Shown here piece after piece: positions 21,696 through 31,539 of a DNA stretch of 64,000 nt; the first letter of the stretch is position 1, and every line of letters begins with the position of its first letter. Both the position numbers and the translations under genes were made by a program. Origin of the DNA: Trachythela sp. YZ-2020 (Eukaryota > Cnidaria > Anthozoa > Malacalcyonacea > Clavulariidae). Under the pieces are notes generated by a model. It worked only from the letters and a program-made list of their open reading frames with translations. It ran no database searches and was not told the DNA's origin. The DNA lies in NCBI GenBank assembly GCA_016169945.1, contig JADLSH010000335.1, forward strand, positions 682,001 through 746,000, given 5' to 3'.

Positions 21696-22794
21696 TTAAG
21701 CATTATTATAGCCAAAACGCAGTAAGCTCTATCCTGTCTGGTATGAAATTGTATTACCCATGCAGTGTACTTCTAAGATGGGGACTAAGTCCTATTGGAG
21801 ACGGGAGACTGCCTATTTGAGATGTGAGCTTAATAGATAGTTTACGAATAACCTAAAGCAGATTTTAACGATTCATTGTGTATTTTCGTCTTAATAAAAG
21901 CTCATTTGATATAATTTCGTCATTCATTTTTACACTGATTCAACCTGCGGCTATATCTAAATAATTATACTCCTTTAGCTTATTGGGTATTTTGAGGAGC
22001 CAACTCCATTCCTTACATGTATTTTTGCTGGTAAATCCCTAATAACGTTACAACTGATCATCACAGTAGTTACATAACTTTCTTAGTTATGTCTACCTCC
22101 TCTACAGGCGATAGGGCACGCAAAATATTAGGGAGGGCACTCTCTTTCGCAATTCCCGCATTTCTTATGCCGCCCGTGCGTGCGCTCCCTCATTTTCCCG
22201 CTCCAACTAATGAAACGCCTGTGGAGGAGGTAGTAGTGATGTAATAATGTTTAGTAGTGTTACATAATGTTGTAAATGACGTTTTCTTGACAGATTTCGA
22301 TTTTAAAACGTCTCTGTGATCGTTTCTGTGGGCTATAACTGTAGAACTTGTCGGCGAAAGTATGATTTCAGGTTTGTTGGAAAATTTGTTTATATTATTT
22401 AATTCAGTCCGGGTGCTTTGTTTTGACGAGCCTGAGCAGTCTCATGTATTAACGCGGGTGAAATTCTTCTAGGGAAAAAGAGCTAGCTCGGGTACCCGGG
22501 CTGGCTCGCCTCAATATAAACAGCCCTCGGCCTAATAGACATGTCGTAAAGTAAAACATTACGTGGGTGTGTGGCGGTCTTGGTTTCCCACCGCTCATAG
22601 ACCAATCAAAACAAAGTGATGCCGCATTTTACGGATGGACCACATCGTTAGTAAGTTGTACTCGTTATCGCATGATATTGATAGCGGATTCTAATAATAT
22701 ACGGATTCTAAATATATACAGAGCTACTGAGTTCGGTGGTTTAACCAAGGCATTTTACCAATAACACATCACAAAAATGTCTGTAGTAACTTAC

Positions 22795-22845
22795 CTGAAT
22801 TGTTCCTGCAACCTTTCTCTTGATATCCATGTAGGCGAGAAATAA
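22795..22845 (-). CDS. candidate micro-exon E, copy 2
   Basis: Identical in all 51 bases to 5693-5743, with the same AG and GTAAGT borders. See copy 1. Confidence 0.45.
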
Positions 22846-23053
22846 CTGCGAAGTAAACAAATGCATGTATAACGACATGTATCCAAATTTCGAACAAGGT
22901 ACTAACTATCAAGCAAATCAATATTCAATTAACAAATGTTTAGAGAAGAACAGGCCAAATAAATTGTTCTCTTTCATTTTTGCGTCTACGTTGCGTAGCA
23001 ACGTAAACGCTATGTTAGCGGTAAGATCATTCTATGGGTAAGATTTCTATGTG

Positions 23054-23107
23054 GCTGTGTTTGGTCGATTCGTGACGTCAGCTGTGTTTGGTCGATTCGT
23101 GACGTCA
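23054..23107 (+). promoter_or_regulatory. two tandem 27-bp repeats, each ending in a CRE
   Basis: Two exact 27-bp copies (23054-23080 and 23081-23107), each containing GTGACGTCA and so the full cAMP-response element TGACGTCA. They lie about 280 bp upstream of the ORF at 23387, a plausible promoter position. Function is inference. Confidence 0.45.
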
Positions 23108-23386
23108 CAGCTTAACCGCATGCAAAACAGTCAACAAATTATTCGCTGCTGTTCACACGGATTTTGTTTTCTATTTTTGAAAGGATTTTGTCGAGGTAAG
23201 GCAATTATCAAAGCTTATAGGTACCTGGTCAAGTTGGGCCATGTGAATATCGATATTTGTTGACGAATCGCGTAATAAATTGTGAGCATTTCAATTGCGT
23301 TGTCAACGCTGCCAGTTAAGTCAAGCTTTTGCTATATTTATTTGTCTTACAAAAAAATCGCCCAACAGTGACAGTTCAAGATCAAG

Positions 23387-23830
23387 ATGGGAGTTACAAT
23401 TGAGCAACACAGAGCTCGAATTGGTGCCCACAATAGTTTTGTGAAAGCCAGAAAAGGTAACGCGAGTTGGAAAGATATTTTATGGAATACAAGTCCAATA
23501 ATATTTTTATTGACACGAAGTGTTTATGTAATTGGCTATATTGTGTATGTTGCATTATTGTTGCGAATAGCAAATGATGTGGAAGAAAATCCAGGGCCTA
23601 CTCTTTATGAGATTATTGATCCAACCAAAACAATTTGTGCAGATTTTAGTCAAAGCAATGGAAGACACTTTGGAAGAAATGCTGGCAAACAATGTGTAGC
23701 TATGTCACTAACTGCTATAGTTCATACCCAAGTAAAACATATTACAACTTGGGATACATCATTTTTAAATACAATATTATCTGTTGGTAACAATCTTTAT
23801 ACATATATTGCAAACTCAATTAACAAATGA
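23387..23830 (+). CDS. 2A peptide followed by cysteine-protease-like domain, N-terminal part
   Basis: 147 residues. About residues 40-60 form a hydrophobic segment (IIFLLTRSVYVIGYIVYVAL). NDVEENPGP follows at residues 63-71, a perfect 2A ribosome-skipping consensus with the break expected between Gly70 and Pro71. After it comes a domain with GRNAGKQCVAMSLTA, whose Cys looks like a catalytic nucleophile, then TWDTSFLNTILSVGN. I recognise this arrangement from OTU/C76-like cysteine protease domains of uncharacterised metazoan and transposon proteins. The frame ends at TGA overlapping the next ATG (ATGA). Confidence 0.65.
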   Translation: MGVTIEQHRARIGAHNSFVKARKGNASWKDILWNTSPIIFLLTRSVYVIGYIVYVALLLRIANDVEENPGPTLYEIIDPTKTICADFSQSNGRHFGRNAGKQCVAMSLTAIVHTQVKHITTWDTSFLNTILSVGNNLYTYIANSINK

Positions 23831-24300
23831 TTTCAATTAATAATAAAGTTATTAATTTAAAATACAGTGACTCCTTGAGTGGTGATGTATTTATGATATT
23901 GGATAATGAACTATTTTACTCACTCAAAACTGCTGTTAATAAAATCTTTTCACCCACTGAATTAAGTTACCAACATTGTCTGTTAACTATTGACTGTAAC
24001 ACAGTGGCAGTTTTGAAGATTTGGGAAGAAAAATTTAAGATTTTTGATTCTCATTCAAGAGATTTATATGGTGTACCAGACCCATTTGGAAAATGTGTGT
24101 TGATTGATATTGAAGGTTTAGACAATCTGTCCAGTTTTTTTTGCAATATCTACCCTCAAAACAGTCAACGATTACCATTTGAGGTTAAGGGAGTACAAAT
24201 GTTCCATTTAAATAACAATATAATTGATGGAAACATATTAACTGTAATAAGAGAAACTCATTTGAGTCGAAAAACCCAAAGCAAAAAACCCCCAAAATGA
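23827..24300 (+). CDS. cysteine-protease-like domain, C-terminal part, shifted frame
   Basis: 157 residues in the -1 frame relative to the previous ORF, starting at the overlapping ATGA. It contains IFDSHSRDLYGVP, which would supply the His and Asp of the active site that began in the preceding frame, then GKCVLIDIEGLDNL. Most simply the two frames are one domain split by a single-base mutation. Stop-start reinitiation at ATGA is the alternative. Confidence 0.6.
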   Translation: MISINNKVINLKYSDSLSGDVFMILDNELFYSLKTAVNKIFSPTELSYQHCLLTIDCNTVAVLKIWEEKFKIFDSHSRDLYGVPDPFGKCVLIDIEGLDNLSSFFCNIYPQNSQRLPFEVKGVQMFHLNNNIIDGNILTVIRETHLSRKTQSKKPPK

Positions 24301-24427
24301 AACAACTGAGAGTAGAGAACAAAGATTATCCAATCTTAGGGAGAAGCGAAAAAATCAGTCGATGGAAATTAAAGAGAAAATAATGTTCGATAAACGTCAC
24401 AGTTTCATGCAGTTTCAAATGGAATGA
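24296..24427 (+). CDS. continuation after a second frame change
   Basis: Starting within a homopolymer-rich stretch (A6-C5-A4), the original frame reopens for about 43 codons. It encodes a highly charged helix with ESREQRLSNLREKRKNQ and ends at TGA (24425-24427). Its composition is coding-like, and similar basic helices often follow such domains in transposon polyproteins. It is too short for a separate gene. It suggests that the protein originally ran on and that the middle third is frameshifted. Confidence 0.45.
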   Translation, partial: NETTESREQRLSNLREKRKNQSMEIKEKIMFDKRHSFMQFQME

Positions 24428-24997
24428 CATTTCCCCCAAAGCCATCATATTTTCTAAAGTTAATCAAAACTTAGTTTAGCAAAATAACATGACTTGATTG
24501 TAGTTGATTGTAGTAGATTGAAGCTTTGCGCACCTATAGAGTGTAGGCCTGACGGTATATATCTAGTATATAATATATATTCATGCGAATACATAAAATG
24601 CATTTGACTCAATGATTTAAATATTCCCAGCCGGTAAAATCCTCATACTCTACTTGCGTAGATATAGACACTCCCCGACTACAACTTGCAATCGAGGCTG
24701 ACAATAAAGATATTGCCGTCTCTTCGGGAAGTCTGCCAACGTAGACGCATGTACGCATATGCGTACCTATTTTTTACTAATAGCCCTAATCTGGTAATAC
24801 ATGCTTGTTCCCGTTGACACCTAATTCACTCGCATATATAATTTAAATGCTGTTCACCTATATTTCATTCTATAAACGTTTTGCACCTTCACGTGACTAC
24901 ATTCTAAAATCTTTGTATATCATTATAACAAGTATTCATAACAAATTTCAAGTCGATACAATTATTCTCTCGCGAGTTAAGGTTTTAATAATTCTTA

Positions 24998-25013
24998 TTG
25001 CTGACGTCAGCAA
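24998..25013. promoter_or_regulatory. CRE-type MARE palindrome, copy 3
   Basis: Third intact copy of TTGCTGACGTCAGCAA, in U3. Confidence 0.35.
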
Positions 25014-25661
25014 TATATTTTCAATTAAAAGCTACGTTTTTTCCAAACCTAACGCGAAAAGCTCAAGTTAGCTTTTAAAAGCAATATATAGTATCATAGT
25101 AAACAGAACATGGACAGATGTAATAAAACACGTCTTTCCTTGAGCATTTGTTTTTGGCGGCCATGTTGGATGGTAGACGGACGCCATCATTAGCCTTTAT
25201 TTATTATTTCATCGTGTATATAAAATTTCGAGAGTACGGTTGTACACAGACTACTAAAATAAAGGCTAAGCAAAACTAGAAAGTATATAGAATGCATCAT
25301 ACATCATAGTTATATATACAGACGCATCCTCACCAAAATGCCATTCGCATTTGTAAACAACTGACCCGTCGACAGAGATGTGTTCTATTAATACTGCATA
25401 ACAAATGTCAAATTTAAAAATTATGCAGTTCATACTACACTCTACTACTCTAGTGACTCTACAAATTACACTCTACGAGTCTACGGACAGTTAAAAACTT
25501 TGCACTAAAAATGGTCAATATATTCTCAACTTCTTTGTTACATGTAATATGAAAGTATTTATTTAAAAGTATACGCACGACAGTATTTCAGTAATATTCG
25601 TAATAATTCGTTCAGCGAGAAGACGTATGTATCAGCATGTATACCTTATAGATAAATTATT

Positions 25662-27133
25662 ATTTTATTTTTTTTTATATAAACTTTATTTAACTGTTTG
25701 CCCCAAAAGCCATGCTTATCGAGGGGGCTCACATGTAAAAAAAAAAGGATATATAAAATTATTTACACCAAATAACACACAAATAAACAAACAAAATAAG
25801 ATAGTGTTACAGAAAAAACAAGATACATAAACGCACAAAGCATTGCTAGGAGAAGCGACAAGTATCCAAAATAAAACGTTGAACAGCACCGAACAATAAA
25901 CAATTTTCATCAAAACTTAATTGAACAGAACCGTTCAATAAAAATTCAAGTTTTCCATTGTCGTTGCTCGTTAGCCATGCTTTTCCACAAACTTGTGCAG
26001 CAGAGGTAAGAAGTTCATTACGTTGAGCAGCAAAACGAGGACATAATAAAAGATAATGTTTAACTGTTTCATTTTGATGGCAACATATACATAAAGGAGA
26101 ATTACAACAATTAATTCTATACAAATAGTCATTAAGCGCACAAAAACCTAATCTTAGTCTTGTATGTAAAACAGATGCCTTCCTCGTAAGAGAAAAATTT
26201 AACCATTTATTATAACAAAGCGGATCATAAATCTTATTTATTTTCAACTTAAAGTTTGAAAGAGAAGTTGAATTTCTAATTTCAATATCAAGAGTATTCC
26301 ACAACGAAATCGTGGAAGGAAAGAATGATTTCTTAAATTTTTCAGTTCTACATTTATATTGACTAATATTATGACCAGACCTTAACGGAATATAAGACCT
26401 TTCATTAACCAATTTTGGTAAAAGCTCAATTAAGTATAAAGGAGAATAATTATAAACTATCTTATAAAAATAAGATAATTTATGAATTTTTCTTCTAATG
26501 CTCAACTCCACCCAGGCCAGTTCTTGACGAAGACTATTCGAACTAGTACCTTTAATGGCCCCAGTAACAACTCTAGCTGACTGATACTGAACACTTTCAA
26601 GTAACTCACTATTCCCGGCAGTACAATTATCCCAGATAATATCGCCATACTCCATTATTGGCCGAATAAAACTTTTGTATAAACAAGCGAGAGTTGATTT
26701 ATCAATTTTGAACTTCAATGGTTTTAACATATTTAATCGTTGAGATGCCTTTTCATAAACTGATAAAATATGATTTTTCCAAGACATATTACTTTGAAAA
26801 GTCAAACCCAGATGAATGTGCGAGACGACTTCATCAATATAGGACAGCCTCTCATTGAAAGTACCGGATGACTTTCTTTCTCTTTTTTGTTGGAAAATGT
26901 CATAGATTTAGTTTTTGAGGGGTTCATTGTCACCAACCACCTATCTGACCATTCTGAAATCTTATTTGGTGACAATGAACCCCTCAAAAACTAAATCTAT
27001 GACATTTTCCAACAAAAAAGAGAAAGAAAGTCATCCGGTACTTTCAATGAGAGGCTGTCCTATTGATGAAGTCGTCTCGCACATTCATCTGGGTTTGACT
27101 TTTCAAAGTAATATGTCTTGGAAAAAGATAAAT
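25662..27133 (-). mobile_element. 5'-truncated LINE with inverted 5' end
   Basis: Flanked by a 13-bp target duplication TAGATAAATTATT (25649-25661 and 27134-27146). The empty site is seen in U2 near 13,240. The sense-strand A-rich tail is at 25662-25680. The body runs on the minus strand to about 26,965. Then about 157 bp of the same sequence reappears in the opposite orientation (26,776-26,931 inverted as 26,969-27,126). This is the structure left by twin priming, here with a duplicated junction. Confidence 0.85.
25846..26805 (-). pseudogene. LINE RT C-terminal fragment with zinc-knuckle-like tail
   Basis: 319 residues: the RT thumb (YKSFIRPIMEYGDIIWDN, LESVQYQSARVVTGA), then a C-terminal domain with CNSPLCICCHQNETVKHYLL and LCPRF. 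That is a CCHC-like motif common at the C-terminus of Jockey/CR1-group LINE proteins. The preceding palm end (WSDRWLVTMNPSKTK) is in another frame at 26,802-26,987, so there is a frame break near 26,805. Catalytic motifs are absent because of truncation. Confidence 0.85.
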
Positions 27134-27953
27134 TAGATAAATTATTTACTGGTATTATGAAAATGCAATTGTCTAGATTCATCACTGATCTATAAAATTT
27201 TTATAGCTTTATCGACATATTCAAACATTGTTGTTCATGAAAAAATTACCATGTTCGCGACTCACTCCTACATACGGCCGCCATATATACGCTATATTTG
27301 CACCGAAATATTTCATGCCTCGAACACATGCTCAGTTGAATTTTTCGCAAAAATTGAGATTCCCGGGTTGCTTGCCATTCATATATGCAATCCAAATTGT
27401 ACGCTGCTTGGAATTATATTGACCATTCAGCTAACTTTCACATCCATGAGAATAACGGAAAACACTGATATATTACTAAACTACGCTAATTTTCATAAAA
27501 ACATTCTAAGGATACCATTCAAGCAGAGCCGTTTTGCAATTGCACATCAGGAGTAATTTGGACCCCCCCCCGGAAAGTTTACACTATGACTGTATGACTG
27601 TATGACTGACTGATGTGAATTTTCGCCACCCATCACTAAAAATGGATTCAAGAGCAAGAATACGGCGTAGTTAATTGTTAAAAGCATAGGGGTGCATGGA
27701 AAACTTGCCTGTTCGCTCGCAATTTCGCAAGCCGGTTAGCCGCACTGTTAAATAAATACATTGAAACTTAAATGACAATTCTCAGCTCAGCGAGCGAAGC
27801 AAATGCATGTGATATTGCATGGCTATATATAAATGCTATCTATTCTTGGTTTTGTACAATGCCTACCTCTAAAATCTATTTTTAACATCATTTCCAGCAA
27901 TATAGTGGGGAAAGCAGCATTTTTTAGGACTCTGTATATTACCCCATATTTAC

Positions 27954-28265
27954 CTTTCATTTTGAGACGGACTTGATCTTGAACATACCAGTCAACAACT
28001 CTTCTTTCTGCCTTACAGCCATACAGACCTTCGTCATTTTTACCGAAATTCTTGATCGTCAATTCACTTTTCTTCATTAAATACCCAGAGTATGCGTTGA
28101 TCCTCGAACCCCGCTTAATGTTGAGTGAACTACATCCTAAACCGTCTTTACACCAACGAAGCTCATACCGGCCTGACACTTCACATAATAATTTTACTTC
28201 AGCACCAAATTCGATAGAACTGTTTGGTTTGTTTATGATTTTTGGATACTGGAACGCCTTTCCAT
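27954..28265 (-). CDS. Ig domain exon C, copy 3
   Basis: 312 nt, phase 1-1, GTAAAT donor. Cys, Trp and DEGLYGCKAE are conserved. The core reads LRWCKDGLGCSS, which adds extra cysteines next to the Trp compared with C1 and C2. The frame is open. Confidence 0.8.
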
Positions 28266-28284
28266 CTACAAAATTGAAATAAGA

Positions 28285-28897
28285 AGGGGTAAAAGGTAAG
28301 GTAAGGTGTAAGGTAAGGTGTAAGGTAAGGTGTAAGGTAAGGTGTAAGGTAAGGTGTAAGGTAAGATGTAAAGTAAGATTTAAGGTGTAAGGTAAGGTGT
28401 AAGGTAAGGTGTAAGGTAAGGTGTAAGGTAAGGTGTAAGCTAAGGTGTAAGCTAAGGTGTAAGCTAAGGTGTAAGCTAAGGTGCAAGCTAAGGTGCAAGG
28501 TAAGGTCCAAGGTAAGGGGTAAGCTAAGGTGTAAGCTAAGGTGTAAGCTAAGGTGTAAGCTAAGGTGCAAGCTAAGGTGCAAGGTAAGGTGCAAGGTAAG
28601 GTGCAAGGTAAGGTGTAAGGTAGAGGTAGAGGTAAGGTAAGGTAAGGTAAGGTAAGGTAAGGTAAGGTAAGGTAAGGTAAGGTAAGGTAAGGTAAGGTAA
28701 GGTAAGGTAAGGTAAGGTAAGGTAAGGTAAGGTAAGGTAAGGTAAGGTAAGGTAAGGTAAGGTAAGGTAGAGGTAGAGGTAGAGGTAAGGTAGAGGAAGA
28801 GGTAGAGGTAAAGGTAAAGGTAAGGTAAGGTAAGGTAAGGTAAGGTAAGGTAAGGTAAGGTAAGGTAAGGTAAGGTAAGGTTGAGGTAAGGTAAAGT
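28285..28897. repeat. AAGGT-family minisatellite filling the D3-C3 intron
   Basis: Same 12-mer, 6-mer and 5-mer composition and order as in U1, about 610 bp of a 685-bp intron (28266-28950). About 28 uninterrupted AAGGT pentamers lie near 28,630-28,770. The ORF at 28199-28606 is an artefact. Confidence 0.95.
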
Positions 28898-28950
28898 GAG
28901 GTGAGTTAAGGTGACGTTAACCTAAGTTATACACTGTAGGTCCGACTTAC

Positions 28951-29241
28951 TTGTGAGAACTTTGAATCCTCCAACGGATTTTGTCTTGCCGCATACTTCG
29001 CAATAATACGATCCATGAGCATCAGCAAAGCTTATATTTGTCAAATTAAACACATTATTTTTCATTCTTAACTTCACTCCGTCCACAATCTTTTTTGTGT
29101 TCAATGTATTTGACAATTTCTGCCATAGTGTTGCATTAACATCAAGATTCTTCACCTGGCAATCTGCCTTGTACCACTCTCCAGAATATCGTTCATACTT
29201 ATATGAATATGTTTTTTCTCGCTTTAACCATTCTATATTGT
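28951..29241 (-). CDS. Ig domain exon D, copy 3
   Basis: 291 nt, phase 1-1, acceptor TTAAG, donor GTAAGT. Nearly identical to D1 except near the start (YKYEYVFS region), with Cys, Trp and GSYYCEVCGK intact. Confidence 0.8.
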
Positions 29242-29375
29242 CTTAATGAAGAAGAGTATTATGTCATTATTAGGGAGTAAAAACGCAGAATATGCTCAAA
29301 GAATCCGATAAACGATGCAATTTGGGCTTATTGGGAGGGGGCATACTGCAGGTGCGGGAGGCTTAATCATTATTA

Positions 29376-29505
29376 CAGTCGAACCTGTATTAAGCGGCAC
29401 CGTATTAAGCGGTCACCCTTTGTTAAGCGGTCATGTGGCAAAGTCCCGAAAATTTCATAAGAGGAATACTATTTAAGTGACCTTTATTGAACGGTCACCT
29501 CTATT
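29376..29505. mobile_element. truncated pogo-like MITE
   Basis: Left part of the element at 3980-4500, at the orthologous position, cut off mid-element and joined to spacer equivalent to 5,139 of U1. Confidence 0.75.
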
Positions 29506-30045
29506 TAGTAGTGTTACATAATGTTGTAAATGACGTTTTTTTGACAGATTTCGATTTTAAAACGTCTCTGTGATCGTTTCTGTGAGCTATAACTGTAGAA
29601 CTTGTTCGCGAAAATATGATTTCAGGTTTGTTGGAAAATTTGTTTATATTATTTAATTCAGTCCGGGTGCTTTGTTTTGACGAGCCAGCCCGTCTGAGCA
29701 GTCTCATGTATTAACGCGGGTGAAATTCTTCTAGGGAAAAAGAGCTAGCTCGGGTACCCGGGCTGGCTCGCCTCCATATAAACAGCCCTCGGCCTAATAG
29801 ACATGTCGTAAAGTATAACATTACGTGGGTGTGTGGCGGTCTTGGTTTCCCACCGCTCATAGACCAATCAAAACAAAGTGATGCCGCATTTTATCGATGG
29901 ACCACATCGTTAGTAAGTTGTACTCGTTATCACATGATATTGATAGCGGATTCTAATAATATACGCAACGCACGCTTTCTGAGTTCGGTGGTTAACCAAG
30001 GCATTTTACCAATAACACATCACAAAAATGTCTGTAGTAACTTAC

Positions 30046-30096
30046 CTGAATTGTTCCTGCAACCTTTCTCTTGATATCCATGTAGGCGAGAAATAA
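30046..30096 (-). CDS. candidate micro-exon E, copy 3
   Basis: Third identical 51-bp copy with AG and GTAAGT borders. See 5693-5743. It is the most upstream Ig-gene exon I can find. 30,143-30,506 has no exon, but 30,413-30,475 resembles one end of the foldback element at 35213-35573, followed by C-rich sequence. Confidence 0.45.
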
Positions 30097-30506
30097 CTGC
30101 GAAGTAAACAAATGCATGTATAACGACATGTATCCAAATTTCCATATTTCTTCATGTGAATCTTTTCTTTATTTCTAAAAAGACAAAATAGTTCCCCACG
30201 TCACGGTGCAACTTCGTGATGAGAGAGTCAGGGAGTAGTCAAAATGTAGTACCATTAGAAAAGCGTAGAAACACGAAGAGCTTTTCACAAATCTACTATT
30301 TATTAACACGCGCATTCATGCTCAGCCGAATTAAGATATGGAAAATATTTTGATCAGCGTCCTAAGGCAAGCTGTTCTACAACTTGGCTTCAAGCTGTTC
30401 TACAGCTTGGCTTAAGACTGGTTCACACGAGTGAGATAAGCACAAGCATAAGGAAGAAAAAAGCCCTCTAGGAGATTCGCCCCCCACGAGATTCGCCCCC
30501 CCCCCC

Positions 30507-30652
30507 TGTAATAATTAAGCACACACGTTACGTTTATATATTTATTTAGTTTACTGTACGATTACAATCTTGATACTTTCTCTCTCGCTACCATATGGCA
30601 TATGTCCCGTTTTCCCGCGCATTTCATTGTTATGTAAATGACCTGTCAATCA
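30507..30652 (-). repeat. 3' LTR
   Basis: 146 bp. On the element's sense strand it begins TGATTGACAGG and ends ATTATTACA, so it has canonical TG...CA ends, directly after the purine tract. Confidence 0.8.
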
Positions 30653-30732
30653 CTAGATCGCTCTCTTTTTTTTTAAACAAAACTCAACGGAATAACTATG
30701 AATTGTTTGTTATTGTTTGTAATACTAAAGTT

Positions 30733-31539
30733 CTATGAAATAAGTCCAGACGGTATTGAGTTACCAAATCTATTTACAGTTCGTTGATTCCTCGTTGATC
30801 TTCTTGGTGTCGGCTGACGTTCTACTATAATGTCCTGCATGTCGTCTTCCAATCCTCTGCCCTGTACATCATCCACGTTGTTTGGTCTCTCTTCATCACT
30901 ACTTTGTTTTTCTGCACGTTTAACTACTTTGAAATGAGACACATTACGCGTGATACTGCGACTGTCATTTCTGGCAGTAGCTGTTGCTCCTTTCCTCTCG
31001 ACGATCGTCAATCGCTCGGGATTGAATCTAGGAGATAGCTTGTTGGTTGGTTTCTGTTTGCAAATAACAATGTCACCTTCCTAATTGTGGATGTTCTGTA
31101 TTTTCTTGACATCGTAGTATTGCTTATTCCTGATCTTCTTTTTCTCGATGTTTTCCTTGGCACTTTGGTGCTTGTTCACGATCGTTTTTGTTGCCAGCTC
31201 GGGTAGACTTCCTTGCACCTTTCGGTTGAACAGTAATTCACATGGAGGTATCTTGGTAGTAGCATGCGGCGTTGAGCGATAATTTAACAGAAATCGTTGA
31301 AGTTCTTGTCTCAATTTTTCCTCTAATATAGAAGTCTTTATCACTTTTCCTAACGGCTTCATCACACTCTCGGCATTACCATTTCCTTGGGGCCATAACG
31401 GAGTGCTTGTTGTCCATTCGATTCCCAATGCAGCCATGTATCGTTTGAAATCGTTCCCATTAAAGGGTGGGCCATTATCAGTCTTAATTTTTTTGGAATG
31501 CCATGAGTTGCAAATATGCGGTCTAACTTCGGGATACAT
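30733..31539 (-). pseudogene. integrase core remainder and C-terminus
   Basis: Contains the second Asp of the DDE triad (TDNGPPF) and the Glu (GNGNAESVM), then the conserved LLNYRSTPHATTKIPP. Two defects: it is out of frame with the upstream pol, and a TAG at 31,081-31,083 interrupts it. The remaining C-terminal tail (30,733-31,080) continues in the same frame. This piece cannot make integrase alone. Confidence 0.85.

Larger units (their letters stand above)
5783..22884. repeat. tandem duplication unit U2 (expanded)
   Basis: Same organisation as U1 but 17.1 kb long. It was enlarged by a LINE (6371-9721), a TIR insertion carrying another LINE (10392-13782), a 6.2-kb satellite, and a piggyBac-like MITE (21126-21695). 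It carries exons B2 (frameshifted), C2, D2 and E2. Bases 5783-6370 and 9722-10084 are conserved intron without an exon. 21,000-21,120 and 21,700-22,790 match U1 spacer. Confidence 0.85.
22981..24768 (+). mobile_element. DNA-transposon-like element encoding a 2A/cysteine-protease-like protein
   Basis: Inserted at a site that is empty in U1 (about 5880) and U2. TGCGTCTACGTTG at 22981-22993 has its exact complement at 24737-24749. The left end folds into a hairpin (TACGTTGC/GCAACGTA), and the right end carries a 16-bp palindrome GTACGCATATGCGTAC (24751-24766). ATTTT flanks both sides and may be the target duplication. No transposase is visible. The cargo is the protein described in the next entries. 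Superfamily not recognised; a decayed or non-autonomous element is likely. Confidence 0.65.
449..30096 (-). other. Ig-domain gene, partial, with a triplicated exon cassette
   Basis: This entry joins the minus-strand Ig exons listed below. In transcription order they are E3-D3-C3, E2-D2-C2-B2, E1-D1-C1-B1 and A. Every exon is bounded by GT and AG, and every intact one is a multiple of three with phase 1-1 borders, as is usual for shuffled extracellular Ig modules. No signal peptide, membrane segment or cytoplasmic domain lies in the window, so both ends are missing. The product would be a secreted or cell-surface multi-Ig protein with several N-glycosylation sequons. I cannot tell whether the cassettes form one long gene or are remnants of tandem genes. 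No promoter is visible between cassettes. The family beyond 'Ig superfamily, I-set-like' is not recognised. Confidence 0.6.
22885..30135. repeat. tandem duplication unit U3
   Basis: Third cassette, with exons C3, D3 and E3. Exon B and its surroundings (equivalent to U1 about 1631-2365) are missing; the sequence jumps at about 25,190 into the segment shared with 12,801-13,785 of U2. A deletion also fuses the middle of the pogo-like MITE to spacer at about 29,505, equivalent to U1 4113-5138. Insertions specific to U3 are 22981-24768 and 25662-27133. Confidence 0.8.
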
